The notes beneath the pieces were generated by a model. The model was not told the DNA's origin. It worked only from the letters and a program-made list of their open reading frames with translations, and searched no databases. A stretch of DNA of 64,000 nt, from positions 9,768,382 to 9,832,381 of the forward strand of contig CM049317.1 of assembly GCA_026874595.1 (NCBI GenBank), given 5' to 3'. Shown here piece after piece: positions 43,690-59,900 of the stretch. Position 1 is the first letter of the stretch. The number at the start of each line of letters is the position of its first letter. Both the position numbers and the translations under genes were made by a program. The stretch comes from Sipunculus nudus (lineage: Eukaryota > Annelida > Sipuncula > Golfingiida > Sipunculidae).

Positions 43690-46600
43690 AAATCATAAAC
43701 AATTATTTCTCTTTAGGAGTGGTGAGTTTAGTATATAACATCATCAACAATCATTTCTCTATAGGAGTGGTGAGTTTAGTATATAACATCATCAACAATT
43801 ATTTCTCTATAGGAGTGGTGAGTTAAGTATATAAAATCATCAACAATTATTTCTCTATAGGAGTGGTGAGTTAAGTATATAACATCATCAACAATTATTT
43901 CTCTATAGGAGTGGTGAGTTAAGTATATAACATCATCAACAATTATTTCTCTATAGGAGTGGTGAGTTTAGTATATAACATCATCAACGATTATTTCTCT
44001 ATAGGAGTGGTGAGTTAAGTATATAAAATCATCAACAATTATTTCTCTATAGGAGTGGTGAGTTTAGTATATAACATCATCAACAATTATTTCTCTATAG
44101 GAGTGGTGAGTTTAGTATATAACATCATCAACAATTATTTCTCTATAGGAGTGGTGAGTTAAGTATATAAAATCATCAACAATTATTTCTCTATAGGAGT
44201 GGTGAGTTAAGTATATAACATCATCAACAATTATTTCTCTATAGGAGTAGTGAGTTAAGTATATAACATCATCAACAATTATTTCTCTATAGGAGTGGTG
44301 AGTTAAGTATATAACATCATCAACAATTATTTCTCTATAGGAGTGGTGAGTTTAGTATATAAAATCATCAACAATTATTTCTCTATAGGAGTGGTGGGTT
44401 TAGTATATAACATCATCAACAATTATTTCTCTATAGGAGTGGTGAATTAAGTATATAACATCATCAACAATTATTTCTCTATAGGAGTGGTGAGTTTAGT
44501 ATATAACATCATCAACAATTATTTCTCTATAGGAGTGGTGAGTTTAGTATATAACATCATCAACAATTATTTCTCTATAGGAGTGGAGAGTTAAGTATAT
44601 AAAATCATCAACAATTATTTCTCTATAGGAGTGGTGAGTTTAGTATATAACATCATCAACAATTATTTCTCTATAGGAGTGGTGAGTTTAGTATATAACA
44701 TCATCAACAATTATTTCTCTATAGGAGTGGTGAGTTTAGTATATAACATCATCAACAATTATTTCTCTATAGGAGTGGTGAGTTAAGTATATAAAATCAT
44801 CAACAATTATTTCTCTATAGGAGTGGTGAGTTAAGTATATAACATCATCAACAATTATTTCTCTATAGGAGTGGTGAGTTAAGTATATAACATCATCAAC
44901 AATTATTTCTCTATAGGAGTGGTGAGTTTAGTATATAACATCATCAACGATTATTTCTCTATAGGAGTGGTGAGTTAAGTATATAAAATCATCAACGATT
45001 ATTTCTCTATAGGAGTGGTGAGTTTAGTATATAACATCATCAACAATTATTTCTCTATAGGAGTGGTGAGTTTAGTATATAACATCATCAACAATTATTT
45101 CTCTATAGGAGTGGTGAGTTAAGTATATAAAATCATCAACAATTATTTCTCTATAGGAGTGGTGAGTTAAGTATATAACATCATCAACAATTATTTCTCT
45201 ATAGGAGTGGTGAGTTAAGTATATAACATCATCAACAATTATTTCTCTATAGGAGTGGTGAGTTTAGTATATAACATCATCAACAATTATTTCTCTATAG
45301 GAGTGGTGAGTTTAGTATATAACATCATCAACAATTATTTCTCTATAGGAGTGGTGAGTTAAGTATATAACATCATCAACAATTATTTCTCTATAGGAGT
45401 GGTGAGTTAAGTATATAACATCATCAACAATTATTTCTCTATAGGAGTGGTGAGTTTAGTATATAACATCATCAACAATTATTTCTCTATAGGAGTGGTG
45501 AGTTTAGTATATAACATCATCAACTATTATTTCTCTATAGGAGTGGTGAGTTTAGTATATAAAATCATCAACAATTATTTCTCTATAGGAGTGGTGAGTT
45601 TAGTATATAACATCATCAACAATTATTTCTCTATAGGAGTGGTGAGTTTAGTATATAACATCATCAACAATTATTTCTCTATAGGAGTGGTGAGTTTAGT
45701 ATATAACATCATCAACAATTATTTCTCTATAGGAGTGGTGAGTTTAGTATATAACATCATCAACAATTATTTCTCTATAGGAGTGGTGAGTTTAGTATAT
45801 AACATCATCAACAATTATTTCTCTATAGGAGTGGTGAGTTTAGTATATAACATCATCAACTATTATTTCTCTATAGGAGTGGTGAGTTAAGTATATAAAA
45901 TCATAAACAATTATTTCTCTTTAGGAGTGGTGAGTTTAGTATATAACATCATCAACAATCATTTCTCTATAGGAGTGGTGAGTTTAGTATATAACATCAT
46001 CAACAATTATTTCTCTATAGGAGTGGTGAGTTAAGTATATAAAATCATCAACAATTATTTCTCTATAGGAGTGGTGAGTTAAGTATATAACATCATCAAC
46101 AATTATTTCTCTATAGGAGTGGTGAGTTAAGTATATAACATCATCAACAATTATTTCTCTATAGGAGTGGTGAGTTTAGTATATAACATCATCAACGATT
46201 ATTTCTCTATAGGAGTGGTGAGTTAAGTATATAAAATCATCAACAATTATTTCTCTATAGGAGTGGTGAGTTTAGTATATAACATCATCAACAATTATTT
46301 CTCTATAGGAGTGGTGAGTTTAGTATATAACATCATCAACAATTATTTCTCTATAGGAGTGGTGAGTTAAGTATATAAAATCATCAACAATTATTTCTCT
46401 ATAGGAGTGGTGAGTTAAGTATATAACATCATCAACAATTATTTCTCTATAGGAGTAGTGAGTTAAGTATATAACATCATCAACAATTATTTCTCTATAG
46501 GAGTGGTGAGTTAAGTATATAACATCATCAACAATTATTTCTCTATAGGAGTGGTGAGTTTAGTATATAAAATCATCAACAATTATTTCTCTATAGGAGT

Positions 46601-49600
46601 GGTGGGTTTAGTATATAACATCATCAACAATTATTTCTCTATAGGAGTGGTGAATTAAGTATATAACATCATCAACAATTATTTCTCTATAGGAGTGGTG
46701 AGTTTAGTATATAACATCATCAACAATTATTTCTCTATAGGAGTGGTGAGTTTAGTATATAACATCATCAACAATTATTTCTCTATAGGAGTGGAGAGTT
46801 AAGTATATAAAATCATCAACAATTATTTCTCTATAGGAGTGGTGAGTTTAGTATATAACATCATCAACAATTATTTCTCTATAGGAGTGGTGAGTTTAGT
46901 ATATAACATCATCAACAATTATTTCTCTATAGGAGTGGTGAGTTTAGTATATAACATCATCAACAATTATTTCTCTATAGGAGTGGTGAGTTAAGTATAT
47001 AAAATCATCAACAATTATTTCTCTATAGGAGTGGTGAGTTAAGTATATAACATCATCAACAATTATTTCTCTATAGGAGTGGTGAGTTAAGTATATAACA
47101 TCATCAACAATTATTTCTCTATAGGAGTGGTGAGTTTAGTATATAACATCATCAACGATTATTTCTCTATAGGAGTGGTGAGTTAAGTATATAAAATCAT
47201 CAACGATTATTTCTCTATAGGAGTGGTGAGTTTAGTATATAACATCATCAACAATTATTTCTCTATAGGAGTGGTGAGTTTAGTATATAACATCATCAAC
47301 AATTATTTCTCTATAGGAGTGGTGAGTTAAGTATATAAAATCATCAACAATTATTTCTCTATAGGAGTGGTGAGTTAAGTATATAACATCATCAACAATT
47401 ATTTCTCTATAGGAGTGGTGAGTTAAGTATATAACATCATCAACAATTATTTCTCTATAGGAGTGGTGAGTTTAGTATATAACATCATCAACAATTATTT
47501 CTCTATAGGAGTGGTGAGTTTAGTATATAACATCATCAACAATTATTTCTCTATAGGAGTGGTGAGTTAAGTATATAACATCATCAACAATTATTTCTCT
47601 ATAGGAGTGGTGAGTTAAGTATATAACATCATCAACAATTATTTCTCTATAGGAGTGGTGAGTTTAGTATATAACATCATCAACAATTATTTCTCTATAG
47701 GAGTGGTGAGTTTAGTATATAACATCATCAACTATTATTTCTCTATAGGAGTGGTGAGTTTAGTATATAAAATCATCAACAATTATTTCTCTATAGGAGT
47801 GGTGAGTTTAGTATATAACATCATCAACAATTATTTCTCTATAGGAGTGGTGAGTTTAGTATATAACATCATCAACAATTATTTCTCTATAGGAGTGGTG
47901 AGTTTAGTATATAACATCATCAACAATTATTTCTCTATAGGAGTGGTGAGTTTAGTATATAACATCATCAACAATTATTTCTCTATAGGAGTGGTGAGTT
48001 TAGTATATAACATCATCAACAATTATTTCTCTATAGGAGTGGTGAGTTTAGTATATAACATCATCAACTATTATTTCTCTATAGGAGTGGTGAGTTTAGT
48101 ATATAACATCATCAACAATTATTTCTCTATAGGAGTGGTGAGTTAAGTATATAACATCATCAACAATTATTTCTCTATAGGAGTGGTGAGTTTAGTATAT
48201 AACATCATCAACAATTATTTCTCTATAGGAGTGGTGAGTTTAGTATATAACATCATCAACAATTATTTCTCTATAGGAGTGGTGAGTTTAGTATATAACA
48301 TCATCAACAATTATTTCTCTATAGGAGTGGTGAGTTTAGTATATAACATCATCAACAATTATTTCTCTATAGGAGTGGTGAGTTTAGTATATAACATCAT
48401 CAACAATTATTTCTCTATAGGAGTGGTGAGTTTAGTATATAACATCATCAACAATTATTTCTCTATAGGAGTGGTGAGTTTAGTATATAACATCATCAAC
48501 AATTATTTCTCTATAGGAGTGGTGAGTTTAGTATATAACATCATCAACAATTATTTCTCTATAGGAGTGGTGAGTTTAGTATATAACATCATCAACAATT
48601 ATTTCTCTATAGGAGTGGTGAGTTAAGTATATAACATCATCAACAATTATTTCTCTATAGGAGTAGTGAGTTAAGTATATAACATCATCAACAATTATTT
48701 CTCTATAGGAGTGGTGAGTTAAGTATATAACATCATCAACAATTATTTCTCTATAGGAGTGGTGAGTTTAGTATATAAAATCATCAACAATTATTTCTCT
48801 ATAGGAGTGGTGGGTTTAGTATATAACATCATCAACAATTATTTCTCTATAGGAGTGGTGAATTAAGTATATAACATCATCAACAATTATTTCTCTATAG
48901 GAGTGGTGAGTTTAGTATATAACATCATCAACAATTATTTCTCTATAGGAGTGGTGAGTTTAGTATATAACATCATCAACAATTATTTCTCTATAGGAGT
49001 GGAGAGTTAAGTATATAAAATCATCAACAATTATTTCTCTATAGGAGTGGTGAGTTTAGTATATAACATCATCAACAATTATTTCTCTATAGGAGTGGTG
49101 AGTTTAGTATATAACATCATCAACAATTATTTCTCTATAGGAGTGGTGAGTTTAGTATATAACATCATCAACAATTATTTCTCTATAGGAGTGGTGAGTT
49201 AAGTATATAAAATCATCACCAATTATTTCTCTATAGGAGTGGTGAGTTAAGTATATAACATCATCAACAATTATTTCTCTATAGGAGTGGTGAGTTAAGT
49301 ATATAACATCATCAACAATTATTTCTCTATAGGAGTGGTGAGTTTAGTATATAACATCATCAACGATTATTTCTCTATAGGAGTGGTGAGTTAAGTATAT
49401 AAAATCATCAACGATTATTTCTCTATAGGAGTGGTGAGTTTAGTATATAACATCATCAACAATTATTTCTCTATAGGAGTGGTGAGTTTAGTATATAACA
49501 TCATCAACAATTATTTCTCTATAGGAGTGGTGAGTTAAGTATATAAAATCATCAACAATTATTTCTCTATAGGAGTGGTGAGTTAAGTATATAACATCAT

Positions 49601-50400
49601 CAACAATTATTTCTCTATAGGAGTGGTGAGTTAAGTATATAACATCATCAACAATTATTTCTCTATAGGAGTGGTGAGTTTAGTATATAACATCATCAAC
49701 AATTATTTCTCTATAGGAGTGGTGAGTTTAGTATATAACATCATCAACAATTATTTCTCTATAGGAGTGGTGAGTTAAGTATATAACATCATCAACAATT
49801 ATTTCTCTATAGGAGTGGTGAGTTAAGTATATAACATCATCAACAATTATTTCTCTATAGGAGTGGTGAGTTTAGTATATAACATCATCAACAATTATTT
49901 CTCTATAGGAGTGGTGAGTTTAGTATATAACATCATCAACTATTATTTCTCTATAGGAGTGGTGAGTTTAGTATATAAAATCATCAACAATTATTTCTCT
50001 ATAGGAGTGGTGAGTTTAGTATATAACATCATCAACAATTATTTCTCTATAGGAGTGGTGAGTTTAGTATATAACATCATCAACAATTATTTCTCTATAG
50101 GAGTGGTGAGTTTAGTATATAACATCATCAACAATTATTTCTCTATAGGAGTGGTGAGTTTAGTATATAACATCATCAACAATTATTTCTCTATAGGAGT
50201 GGTGAGTTTAGTATATAACATCATCAACAATTATTTCTCTATAGGAGTGGTGAGTTTAGTATATAACATCATCAACTATTATTTCTCTATAGGAGTGGTG
50301 AGTTTAGTATATAACATCATCAACAATTATTTCTCTATAGGAGTGGTGAGTTAAGTATATAACATCATCAACAATTATTTCTCTATAGGAGTGGTGAGTT
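43690..50400 (+). repeat. Higher-order repeat of 2208 bp (46 units), about three copies
   Basis: Rare variants recur at exactly 2208 bases: GAGTAGTGAG at 44249, 46457 and 48665; the TTTAGGAGTGG plus CAATCATTTC pair near 43711 and 45919; and stop-free blocks starting at 45447, 47655 and 49863. The third copy diverges from the first two near its start, so copies are not all complete. Confidence 0.9.
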
Positions 50401-50999
50401 TAGTATATAACATCATCAACAATTATTTCTCTATAGGAGTGGTGAGTTTAGTATATAACATCATCAACAATTATTTCTCTATAGGAGTGGTGAGTTTAGT
50501 ATATAACATCATCAACAATTATTTCTCTATAGGAGTGGTGAGTTTAGTATATAACATCATCAACAATTATTTCTCTATAGGAGTGGTGAGTTTAGTATAT
50601 AACATCATCAACAATTATTTCTCAATAGGAGTGGTGAGTTTAGTATATAACATCATCAACAATTATTTCTCTATAGGAGTGGTGAGTTTAGTATATAACA
50701 TCATCAACAATTATTTCTCTATAGGAGTGGTGAGTTAAGTATATAACATCATCAACAATTATTTCTCTATAGGAGTGGTGAGTTTAGTATATAACATCAT
50801 CAACAATTATTTCTCTATAGGAGTGGTGAGTTTAGTATATAACATCATCAACTATTATTTCTCTATAGGAGTGGTGAGTTTAGTATATAAAATCATCAAC
50901 AATTATTTCTCTATAGGAGTGGTGAGTTTAGTATATAACATCATCAACAATTATTTCTCTATAGGAGTGGTGAGTTAAGTATATAACATCATCAACAAT

Positions 51000-53900
51000 T
51001 ATTTCTCTATAGGAGTGGTGAGTTTAGTATATAGCATCATCAACAATTATTTCTCTGTAGGAGTGGTGAGTTAAGTATATAACATCATCAACAATTAATT
51101 CTCTATAGGAGTGGTGAGTTTAGTATATAACATCATCAACAATTATTTCTCTGTAGGAGTGGTGAGTTAAGTATATAACATCATCAACAATTATTTCTCT
51201 ATAGGAGTGGTGAGTTAAGTATATAACATCATCGACGATTATTTCTCTATAGGAGTGGTGAGTTAAGTATATAAAATCATCAACAATTATTTCTCTATAG
51301 GAGTGGTGAGTTTAGTATATAAAATCATAAAAATTATTTCTCTGTAGGAGTGGTGAGTTTAGTATATAACATCATCAACAATTATTTCTCTATAGGAGTG
51401 GTGAGTTTAGTATATAACATCATCAACAATTATTTCTCTATAGGAGTGGTGGGTTTAGTATATAACATCATCAACAATTATTTCTCTCTAGGAGTGGTGA
51501 GTTTAGTATATAACATGATCAACAATTATTTCTCTATAGGAGTGGTGAGTTTAGTATATAACATCATCAACAATTATTTCTCTATAGGAGTGGTGAGTTT
51601 AGTAGATAAAATCATCAACAATTATTTCTCTATAGGAGTGGTGAGTTTAGTAGATAAAATCATCAACAATTATTTCTCTATAGGAGTGGTGAGTTTAGTA
51701 TATAACATCATCAACAATTATTTCTCTATAGGAGTGGTGGGTTTAGTATATAACATCATCAACAATTATTTCTCTCTAGGAGTGGTGAGTTTAGTATATA
51801 ACATCATCAACAATTATTTCTCTATAGGAGTGGTGAGTTTAGTATATAACATCATCAACAATTATTTCTCTATAGGAGTGGTGAGTTTAGTAGATAAAAT
51901 CATCAACAATTATTTCTCTATAGGAGTGGTGAGTTTAGTAGATAAAATCATCAACAATTATTTCTCTATAGGAGTGGTGAGTTAAGTAGATAAAATCATC
52001 AACAATTATTTCTCTATAGGAGTGGTGTGTTTAGTATATAAAATCATCAACAATTATTTCTCTATAGGAGTGGTGGGTTTAGTATATAACATCATCAACA
52101 ATTATTTCTCTATAGGAGTGGTGAGTTAAGTATATAACATCATCGACGATTATTTCTCTATAGGAGTGGTGAGTTTAGTATATAAAATCATCAACAATTA
52201 TTTCTCTATAGGAGTGGTGAGTTTAGTATATAACATCATCAACAATTATTTCTCTATAGGAGTGGTGAGTTTAGTATATAACATCATCAACAATTATTTC
52301 TCTATAGGAGTGGTGAGTTTAGTATATAAAATCATCAACAATTATTTCTCTATAGGAGTGGTGAGTTTAGTATATAAAATCATCAACAATTATTTCTCTA
52401 TAGGAGTGGTGAGTTTAGTATATAACATCATCAACGATTATTTCTCTATAGGAGTGGTGAGTTTAGTATATAACATCATCAACAATTATTTCTCTATAGG
52501 AGTGGTGAGTTTAGTATATAACATCATCAACAATTATTTCTCTATAGGAGTGGTGAGTTTAATATATAACATCATCAACAATTATTTCTCTATATGAGTG
52601 GTGAGTTAAGTATATAACATCATCAACAATTATTTCTCTATAGGAGTGGTGAGTTAAGTATATAACATCATCAACAATTATTTCTCTATAGGAGTGGTGA
52701 GTTTAGTATATAACATCATCAACAATTATTTCTCTATAGGAGTGGTGAGTTTAGTATATAACATCATCAACTATTATTTCTCTATAGGAGTGGTGAGTTT
52801 AGTATATAAAATCATCAACAATTATTTCTCTATAGGAGTGGTGAGTTTAGTATATAACATCATCAACAATTATTTCTCTATAGGAGTGGTGAGTTTAGTA
52901 TATAACATCATCAACAATTATTTCTCTATAGGAGTGGTGAGTTTAGTATATAACATCATCAACAATTATTTCTCTATAGGAGTGGTGAGTTTAGTATATA
53001 ACATCATCAACTATTATTTCTCTATAGGAGTGGTGAGTTTAGTATATAACATCATCAACAATTATTTCTCTATAGGAGTGGTGAGTTTAGTATATAACAT
53101 CATCAACTATTATTTCTCTATAGGAGTGGTGAGTTTAGTATATAACATCATCAACAATTATTTCTCTATAGGAGTGGTGAGTTAAGTATATAACATCATC
53201 AACAATTATTTCTCTATAGGAGTGGTGAGTTTAGTATATAACATCATCAACAATTATTTCTCTATAGGAGTGGTGAGTTTAGTATATAACATCATCAACA
53301 ATTATTTCTCTATAGGAGTGGTGAGTTTAGTATATAACATCATCAACAATTATTTCTCTATAGGAGTGGTGAGTTTAGTATATAACATCATCAACAATTA
53401 TTTCTCTATAGGAGTGGTGAGTTTAGTATATAACATCATCAACAATTATTTCTCTATAGGAGTGGTGAGTTTAGTATATAACATCATCAACAATTATTTC
53501 TCTATAGGAGTGGTGAGTTTAGTATATAACATCATCAACAATTATTTCTCTATAGGAGTGGTGAGTTAAGTATATAACATCATCAACAATTATTTCTCTA
53601 TAGGAGTGGTGAGTTTAGTATATAACATCATCAACAATTATTTCTCTATAGGAGTGGTGAGTTTAGTATATAGCATCATCAACAATTATTTCTCTGTAGG
53701 AGTGGTGAGTTAAGTATATAACATCATCAACAATTAATTCTCTATAGGAGTGGTGAGTTTAGTATATAACATCATCAACAATTATTTCTCTGTAGGAGTG
53801 GTGAGTTAAGTATATAACATCATCAACAATTATTTCTCTATAGGAGTGGTGAGTTAAGTATATAACATCATCGACGATTATTTCTCTATAGGAGTGGTGA

Positions 53901-56900
53901 GTTAAGTATATAAAATCATCAACAATTATTTCTCTATAGGAGTGGTGAGTTTAGTATATAAAATCATAAAAATTATTTCTCTGTAGGAGTGGTGAGTTTA
54001 GTATATAACATCATCAACAATTATTTCTCTATAGGAGTGGTGAGTTTAGTATATAACATCATCAACAATTATTTCTCTATAGGAGTGGTGGGTTTAGTAT
54101 ATAACATCATCAACAATTATTTCTCTCTAGGAGTGGTGAGTTTAGTATATAACATGATCAACAATTATTTCTCTATAGGAGTGGTGAGTTTAGTATATAA
54201 CATCATCAACAATTATTTCTCTATAGGAGTGGTGAGTTTAGTAGATAAAATCATCAACAATTATTTCTCTATAGGAGTGGTGAGTTTAGTAGATAAAATC
54301 ATCAACAATTATTTCTCTATAGGAGTGGTGAGTTTAGTATATAACATCATCAACAATTATTTCTCTATAGGAGTGGTGGGTTTAGTATATAACATCATCA
54401 ACAATTATTTCTCTCTAGGAGTGGTGAGTTTAGTATATAACATCATCAACAATTATTTCTCTATAGGAGTGGTGAGTTTAGTATATAACATCATCAACAA
54501 TTATTTCTCTATAGGAGTGGTGAGTTTAGTAGATAAAATCATCAACAATTATTTCTCTATAGGAGTGGTGAGTTTAGTAGATAAAATCATCAACAATTAT
54601 TTCTCTATAGGAGTGGTGAGTTAAGTAGATAAAATCATCAACAATTATTTCTCTATAGGAGTGGTGTGTTTAGTATATAAAATCATCAACAATTATTTCT
54701 CTATAGGAGTGGTGGGTTTAGTATATAACATCATCAACAATTATTTCTCTATAGGAGTGGTGAGTTAAGTATATAACATCATCGACGATTATTTCTCTAT
54801 AGGAGTGGTGAGTTTAGTATATAAAATCATCAACAATTATTTCTCTATAGGAGTGGTGAGTTTAGTATATAACATCATCAACAATTATTTCTCTATAGGA
54901 GTGGTGAGTTTAGTATATAACATCATCAACAATTATTTCTCTATAGGAGTGGTGAGTTTAGTATATAAAATCATCAACAATTATTTCTCTATAGGAGTGG
55001 TGAGTTTAGTATATAAAATCATCAACAATTATTTCTCTATAGGAGTGGTGAGTTTAGTATATAACATCATCAACGATTATTTCTCTATAGGAGTGGTGAG
55101 TTTAGTATATAACATCATCAACAATTATTTCTCTATAGGAGTGGTGAGTTTAGTATATAACATCATCAACAATTATTTCTCTATAGGAGTGGTGAGTTTA
55201 ATATATAACATCATCAACAATTATTTCTCTATATGAGTGGTGAGTTAAGTATATAACATCATCAACAATTATTTCTCTATAGGAGTGGTGAGTTAAGTAT
55301 ATAACATCATCAACAATTATTTCTCTATAGGAGTGGTGAGTTTAGTATATAACATCATCAACAATTATTTCTCTATAGGAGTGGTGAGTTTAGTATATAA
55401 CATCATCAACTATTATTTCTCTATAGGAGTGGTGAGTTTAGTATATAAAATCATCAACAATTATTTCTCTATAGGAGTGGTGAGTTTAGTATATAACATC
55501 ATCAACAATTATTTCTCTATAGGAGTGGTGAGTTTAGTATATAACATCATCAACAATTATTTCTCTATAGGAGTGGTGAGTTTAGTATATAACATCATCA
55601 ACAATTATTTCTCTATAGGAGTGGTGAGTTTAGTATATAACATCATCAACTATTATTTCTCTATAGGAGTGGTGAGTTTAGTATATAACATCATCAACAA
55701 TTATTTCTCTATAGGAGTGGTGAGTTTAGTATATAACATCATCAACTATTATTTCTCTATAGGAGTGGTGAGTTTAGTATATAACATCATCAACAATTAT
55801 TTCTCTATAGGAGTGGTGAGTTAAGTATATAACATCATCAACAATTATTTCTCTATAGGAGTGGTGAGTTTAGTATATAACATCATCAACAATTATTTCT
55901 CTATAGGAGTGGTGAGTTTAGTATATAACATCATCAACAATTATTTCTCTATAGGAGTGGTGAGTTTAGTATATAACATCATCAACAATTATTTCTCTAT
56001 AGGAGTGGTGAGTTTAGTATATAACATCATCAACAATTATTTCTCTATAGGAGTGGTGAGTTTAGTATATAACATCATCAACAATTATTTCTCTATAGGA
56101 GTGGTGAGTTTAGTATATAACATCATCAACAATTATTTCTCTATAGGAGTGGTGAGTTTAGTATATAACATCATCAACAATTATTTCTCTATAGGAGTGG
56201 TGAGTTAAGTATATAACATCATCAACAATTATTTCTCTATAGGAGTGGTGAGTTTAGTATATAACATCATCAACAATTATTTCTCTATAGGAGTGGTGAG
56301 TTTAGTATATAACATCATCAACTATTATTTCTCTATAGGAGTGGTGAGTTTAGTATATAAAATCATCAACAATTATTTCTCTATAGGAGTGGTGAGTTTA
56401 GTATATAACATCATCAACAATTATTTCTCTATAGGAGTGGTGAGTTAAGTATATAACATCATCAACAATTATTTCTCTATAGGAGTGGTGAGTTTAGTAT
56501 ATAGCATCATCAACAATTATTTCTCTGTAGGAGTGGTGAGTTAAGTATATAACATCATCAACAATTATTTCTCTGTAGGAGTGGTGAGTTTAGTATATAA
56601 CATCATCAACAATTATTTCTCTGTAGGAGTGGTGAGTTAAGTATATAACATCATCAACAATTATTTCTCTATAGGAGTGGTGAGTTAAGTATATAACATC
56701 ATCGACGATTATTTCTCTATAGGAGTGGTGAGTTAAGTATATAAAATCATCAACAATTATTTCTCTATAGGAGTGGTGAGTTTAGTATATAAAAATCATA
56801 AAAATTATTTCTCTGTAGGAGTGGTGAGTTTAGTATATAACATCATCAACAATTATTTCTCTATAGGAGTGGTGAGTTTAGTATATAACATCATCAACAA

Positions 56901-59900
56901 TTATTTCTCTATAGGAGTGGTGGGTTTAGTATATAACATCATCAACAATTATTTCTCTCTAGGAGTGGTGAGTTTAGTATATAACATCATCAATAATTAT
57001 TTCTCTATAGGAGTGGTGAGTTTAGTATATAACATCATCAACAATTATTTCTCTATAGGAGTGGTGAGTTTAGTAGATAAAATCATCAACAATTATTTCT
57101 CTATAGGAGTGGTGAGTTTAGTAGATAAAATCATCAACAATTATTTCTCTATAGGAGTGGTGAGTTTAGTAGATAAAATCATCAACAATTATTTCTCTAT
57201 AGGAGTGGTGTGTTTAGTATATAAAATCATCAACAATTATTTCTCTATAGGAGTGGTGGGTTTAGTATATAACATCATCAACAATTATTTCTCTATAGGA
57301 GTGGTGAGTTAAGTATATAACATCATCGACGATTATTTCTCTATAGGAGTGGTGAGTTTAGTATATAAAATCATCAACAATTATTTCTCTATAGGAGTGG
57401 TGAGTTTAGTATATAACATCATCAACAATTATTTCTCTATAGGAGTGGTGAGTTTAGTATATAACATCATCAACAATTATTTCTCTATAGGAGTGGTGAG
57501 TTTAGTATATAACATCATCAACAATTATTTCTCTATAGGAGTGGTGAGTTTAATATATAACATCATCAACAATTATTTCTCTATATGAGTGGTGAGTTAA
57601 GTATATAACATCATCAACAATTATTTCTCTATAGGAGTGGTGAGTTAAGTATATAACATCATCAACAATTATTTCTCTATAGGAGTGGTGAGTTTAGTAT
57701 ATAACATCATCAACAATTATTTCTCTATAGGAGTGGTGAGTTTAGTATATAACATCATCAACTATTATTTCTCTATAGGAGTGGTGAGTTTAGTATATAA
57801 AATCATCAACAATTATTTCTCTATAGGAGTGGTGAGTTTAGTATATAACATCATCAACAATTATTTCTCTATAGGAGTGGTGAGTTTAGTATATAACATC
57901 ATCAACAATTATTTCTCTATAGGAGTGGTGAGTTTAGTATATAACATCATCAACAATTATTTCTCTATAGGAGTGGTGAGTTTAGTATATAACATCATCA
58001 ACTATTATTTCTCTATAGGAGTGGTGAGTTTAGTATATAACATCATCAACAATTATTTCTCTATAGGAGTGGTGAGTTTAGTATATAACATCATCAACTA
58101 TTATTTCTCTATAGGAGTGGTGAGTTTAGTATATAACATCATCAACAATTATTTCTCTATAGGAGTGGTGAGTTAAGTATATAACATCATCAACAATTAT
58201 TTCTCTATAGGAGTGGTGAGTTTAGTATATAACATCATCAACAATTATTTCTCTATAGGAGTGGTGAGTTTAGTATATAACATCATCAACAATTATTTCT
58301 CTATAGGAGTGGTGAGTTTAGTATATAACATCATCAACAATTATTTCTCTATAGGAGTGGTGAGTTTAGTATATAACATCATCAACAATTATTTCTCTAT
58401 AGGAGTGGTGAGTTTAGTATATAACATCATCAACAATTATTTCTCTATAGGAGTGGTGAGTTTAGTATATAACATCATCAACAATTATTTCTCTATAGGA
58501 GTGGTGAGTTTAGTATATAACATCATCAACAATTATTTCTCTATAGGAGTGGTGAGTTAAGTATATAACATCATCAACAATTATTTCTCTATAGGAGTGG
58601 TGAGTTTAGTATATAACATCATCAACAATTATTTCTCTATAGGAGTGGTGAGTTTAGTATATAGCATCATCAACAATTATTTCTCTGTAGGAGTGGTGAG
58701 TTAAGTATATAACATCATCAACAATTAATTCTCTATAGGAGTGGTGAGTTTAGTATATAACATCATCAACAATTATTTCTCTGTAGGAGTGGTGAGTTAA
58801 GTATATAACATCATCAACAATTATTTCTCTATAGGAGTGGTGAGTTAAGTATATAACATCATCGACGATTATTTCTCTATAGGAGTGGTGAGTTAAGTAT
58901 ATAAAATCATCAACAATTATTTCTCTATAGGAGTGGTGAGTTTAGTATATAAAATCATAAAAATTATTTCTCTGTAGGAGTGGTGAGTTTAGTATATAAC
59001 ATCATCAACAATTATTTCTCTATAGGAGTGGTGAGTTTAGTATATAACATCATCAACAATTATTTCTCTATAGGAGTGGTGGGTTTAGTATATAACATCA
59101 TCAACAATTATTTCTCTCTAGGAGTGGTGAGTTTAGTATATAACATGATCAACAATTATTTCTCTATAGGAGTGGTGAGTTTAGTATATAACATCATCAA
59201 CAATTATTTCTCTATAGGAGTGGTGAGTTTAGTAGATAAAATCATCAACAATTATTTCTCTATAGGAGTGGTGAGTTTAGTAGATAAAATCATCAACAAT
59301 TATTTCTCTATAGGAGTGGTGAGTTTAGTATATAACATCATCAACAATTATTTCTCTATAGGAGTGGTGGGTTTAGTATATAACATCATCAACAATTATT
59401 TCTCTCTAGGAGTGGTGAGTTTAGTATATAACATCATCAACAATTATTTCTCTATAGGAGTGGTGAGTTTAGTATATAACATCATCAACAATTATTTCTC
59501 TATAGGAGTGGTGAGTTTAGTAGATAAAATCATCAACAATTATTTCTCTATAGGAGTGGTGAGTTTAGTAGATAAAATCATCAACAATTATTTCTCTATA
59601 GGAGTGGTGAGTTAAGTAGATAAAATCATCAACAATTATTTCTCTATAGGAGTGGTGTGTTTAGTATATAAAATCATCAACAATTATTTCTCTATAGGAG
59701 TGGTGGGTTTAGTATATAACATCATCAACAATTATTTCTCTATAGGAGTGGTGAGTTAAGTATATAACATCATCGACGATTATTTCTCTATAGGAGTGGT
59801 GAGTTTAGTATATAAAATCATCAACAATTATTTCTCTATAGGAGTGGTGAGTTTAGTATATAACATCATCAACAATTATTTCTCTATAGGAGTGGTGAGT

